Part shown: positions 23,491 to 24,680 of the stretch, one piece after another
Numbering within the stretch: the stretch's first letter is position 1
Layout of the letters: every line of letters starts with the position of its first letter
Source: CAYLZW01 sp964388085
GTDB lineage: Bacteria; Myxococcota; UBA727; CAYLZW01
Assembly (NCBI GenBank): GCA_964388085.1
Contig: CAYLZW010000059.1
Coordinates: 1-24,680 of the forward strand
Reading direction: 5' to 3'
DNA: 24,680 bases
Translations under genes and position numbers: made by a program
Notes under the pieces: generated by a model
What the model was told of the DNA's origin: nothing
The model's input: the letters and a program-made list of their open reading frames with translations, nothing else
The model's database searches: none

Positions 23491-24680
23491 TCAGAAACCC
23501 GGGCACTCCTCCGTGGAGGTGGACAGGTCTTCGATGCACGGGGCGCCTTCCCCGGGCGCGGGCCAGTGGATGATCGCCGGCTCCCACCAGTCGCCGTTCG
23601 AGAGGTCCTGAAAGAACTCCGCCTCGAGGGCGCCGTACACGTAGATGCGGATGGTGTTGCCCACCGTGCCCGAGCCGCTGCAGCCGGTGAAGCCGAAGAA
23701 GTCGACGCCGACGAGGTACGAGCCGGGCTCCGCGATGTCGATGTTGACGTTCTCCGGGCCGAAGCCGCAGAGGTCGTCGATGTCGAGGCTCGGATCACCG
23801 GCGCTGCCGCTGACGCTGTCCTCGTCCCAGTCGGGGCGGCTGCCGCTCGTCGCCTTACAGTTCGCGTAGTAGCAGGCGAAGTCGGTGCCGCAGCCCGAGG
23901 CGAGGCTGTCCGACCCGAAGTCGAGGCCGGTGGTGGCGCAGAACTGCTCCGTGCTGGTCTCCTTCATGAAGTGGAGATCCATGTCGCCGAAGCTCGTGTC
24001 CCAGGAGAGCTGCACGAGGATGGTGTCGTTCGGGATGGCCTCGAACTGCACCTCACACTCGTTCACGCTGCGCGTGCCGAGGTCGTCGACGACGGTGGCG
24101 CGCACGCGGTAGCGGCCCGCGAGATCGATGCCGAGCACGCCGTCCGCGAAGGTGAAGCCGGTCTCGGTGCCGTTGTCGTTGGTGAGCATGGCCGTCGATC
24201 CGGGCGGCTGCTCGACGACGGTCCACTCGACGGTGGAGATGCTGCCGTCCGTCGTCGCGGGGACGGCGTCCTCGGCGGTGAGGATGACGTTGTCGAGCGG
24301 CTCGACGGTGCCGGTGTCGGCGCCGCCGTTGACGGACTTGATGCGCACGGCGCACTGCGGGGGCGTGACGCCGATGCCGCTGAGCGGCACGACGATCTCG
24401 GGCGAGTCGGGATCGTTCGAGCGGATGCTGACCTTGCCCTGGTAGTTGCCGAGCGCCTTCGGCACGAAGCGCAGCGTGAGATCGAAGACGTTCTCGGGCG
24501 CGGCGCCGGCCTCGGGCGGCGGCGGCAGCGCGTCGTCGCGCGCGGGCGGGCGGCCGACGAAGCTGAAGGCGGCCTCGCCTTCGGGGTGCTCCGCGGGGAC
24601 CACCACGGCGTCCTCGGGCAGGACGACCTCGTCGAACACCAGATCGCGCTGGCCGCGGTTCTCGACGGTGAGCGTGCACT
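23491..24680 (-). CDS. ASH/Ig-like and YfaP-like surface protein (5' end outside window)
   Basis: The last 395 codons of a gene that starts beyond the right edge. The frame is open to the end of the window, and the residues there (CTLTVENRGQRDLVFDEV) are the front of an ASH-type Ig-like domain, completed by LRFVPKALGNYQGKVSIRS and NDPDSPEIVVPLSGIGV. A PKD-like Ig segment follows (EWTVVEQPPGST to AGRYRVRATVVDD). The C-terminal region, VQLSWDTSFGDMDLHFM, then CYYANC, GFGPENVNI and PGSYLVGVDFFGF, looks like a YfaP/DUF2135-type domain with a Cys-rich insertion. It is probably extracellular, and its signal peptide would be outside the window. It is the upstream neighbour of the Cys-rich lipoprotein. 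Confidence 0.8.
   Translation of the reverse strand, partial: CTLTVENRGQRDLVFDEVVLPEDAVVVPAEHPEGEAAFSFVGRPPARDDALPPPPEAGAAPENVFDLTLRFVPKALGNYQGKVSIRSNDPDSPEIVVPLSGIGVTPPQCAVRIKSVNGGADTGTVEPLDNVILTAEDAVPATTDGSISTVEWTVVEQPPGSTAMLTNDNGTETGFTFADGVLGIDLAGRYRVRATVVDDLGTRSVNECEVQFEAIPNDTILVQLSWDTSFGDMDLHFMKETSTEQFCATTGLDFGSDSLASGCGTDFACYYANCKATSGSRPDWDEDSVSGSAGDPSLDIDDLCGFGPENVNIDIAEPGSYLVGVDFFGFTGCSGSGTVGNTIRIYVYGALEAEFFQDLSNGDWWEPAIIHWPAPGEGAPCIEDLSTSTEECPGF

Overview
The window is very GC-rich, densely coded DNA and looks like chromosome of a myxobacterium-type bacterium (Myxococcota). This is inferred from gene content: a MYXO-CTERM-like sorting tail, a MopE-type metal-binding motif, a Cys-rich lipoprotein with PPC-like domains, an Ig-like (ASH) surface protein and a pseudo-receiver/coiled-coil protein. 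No rRNA or other marker fixes the taxon. There is no transposase, integrase, phage gene or CRISPR array, so it reads as ordinary chromosome with one surface-glycan locus and one envelope/signalling region.

Layout. 1-253 has no convincing gene. 254-1216 (-) is an N-formylglutamate amidohydrolase-like protein. 1217-1526 is non-coding and carries a small repeat with two 16-nt tandem units. 1527-5525 (+) is a 1332-aa beta-rich protein with an internally duplicated module and no assigned function. It converges on a membrane fatty acid desaturase (5536-6636, -) through a hairpin that contains both stop codons. From 6786 to 14695 five + strand genes lie almost end to end: a natural fusion of a Wzx-like flippase with a GT-B glycosyltransferase, a SAM methyltransferase, a GT2 and a GT4 glycosyltransferase, and a membrane-anchored alkaline-phosphatase-superfamily (sulfatase-like) enzyme with a MopE-type metal-binding motif. 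They probably form one operon that builds, exports and trims or decorates an envelope glycan. A YedI/DUF808 membrane protein (14716-15645, -) converges on the operon through a second stop-codon hairpin.

Next, on the minus strand, come a tRNA-Gln(CTG) with its own sigma70-type promoter and an intrinsic terminator, a REC-EAL protein (probable c-di-GMP phosphodiesterase), and upstream of it a secreted Asp-Ala-Gly-Pro repeat protein with a MYXO-CTERM-like tail. These two proteins are joined by a TGATG stop/start overlap. Divergently, on +, lie a pseudo-receiver/coiled-coil protein with the architecture of the myxobacterial polarity proteins FrzS and AglZ, and an FHA-domain protein. The right end holds a 984-residue Cys-rich/PPC-like lipoprotein (-) and the 3' part of an ASH/YfaP-like surface protein (-) that runs off the window.

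The observations I rate highest are the flippase-glycosyltransferase fusion, the metal-motif sulfatase-like enzyme with Thr at the nucleophile position, the translational coupling of a sorted surface repeat protein to a REC-EAL protein, the pseudo-receiver/coiled-coil plus FHA pair, the duplicated-module giant protein, and a recurring CTGAGCG stop context found only at the ends of transcription units. No complete, clearly undescribed system is proven by the sequence.
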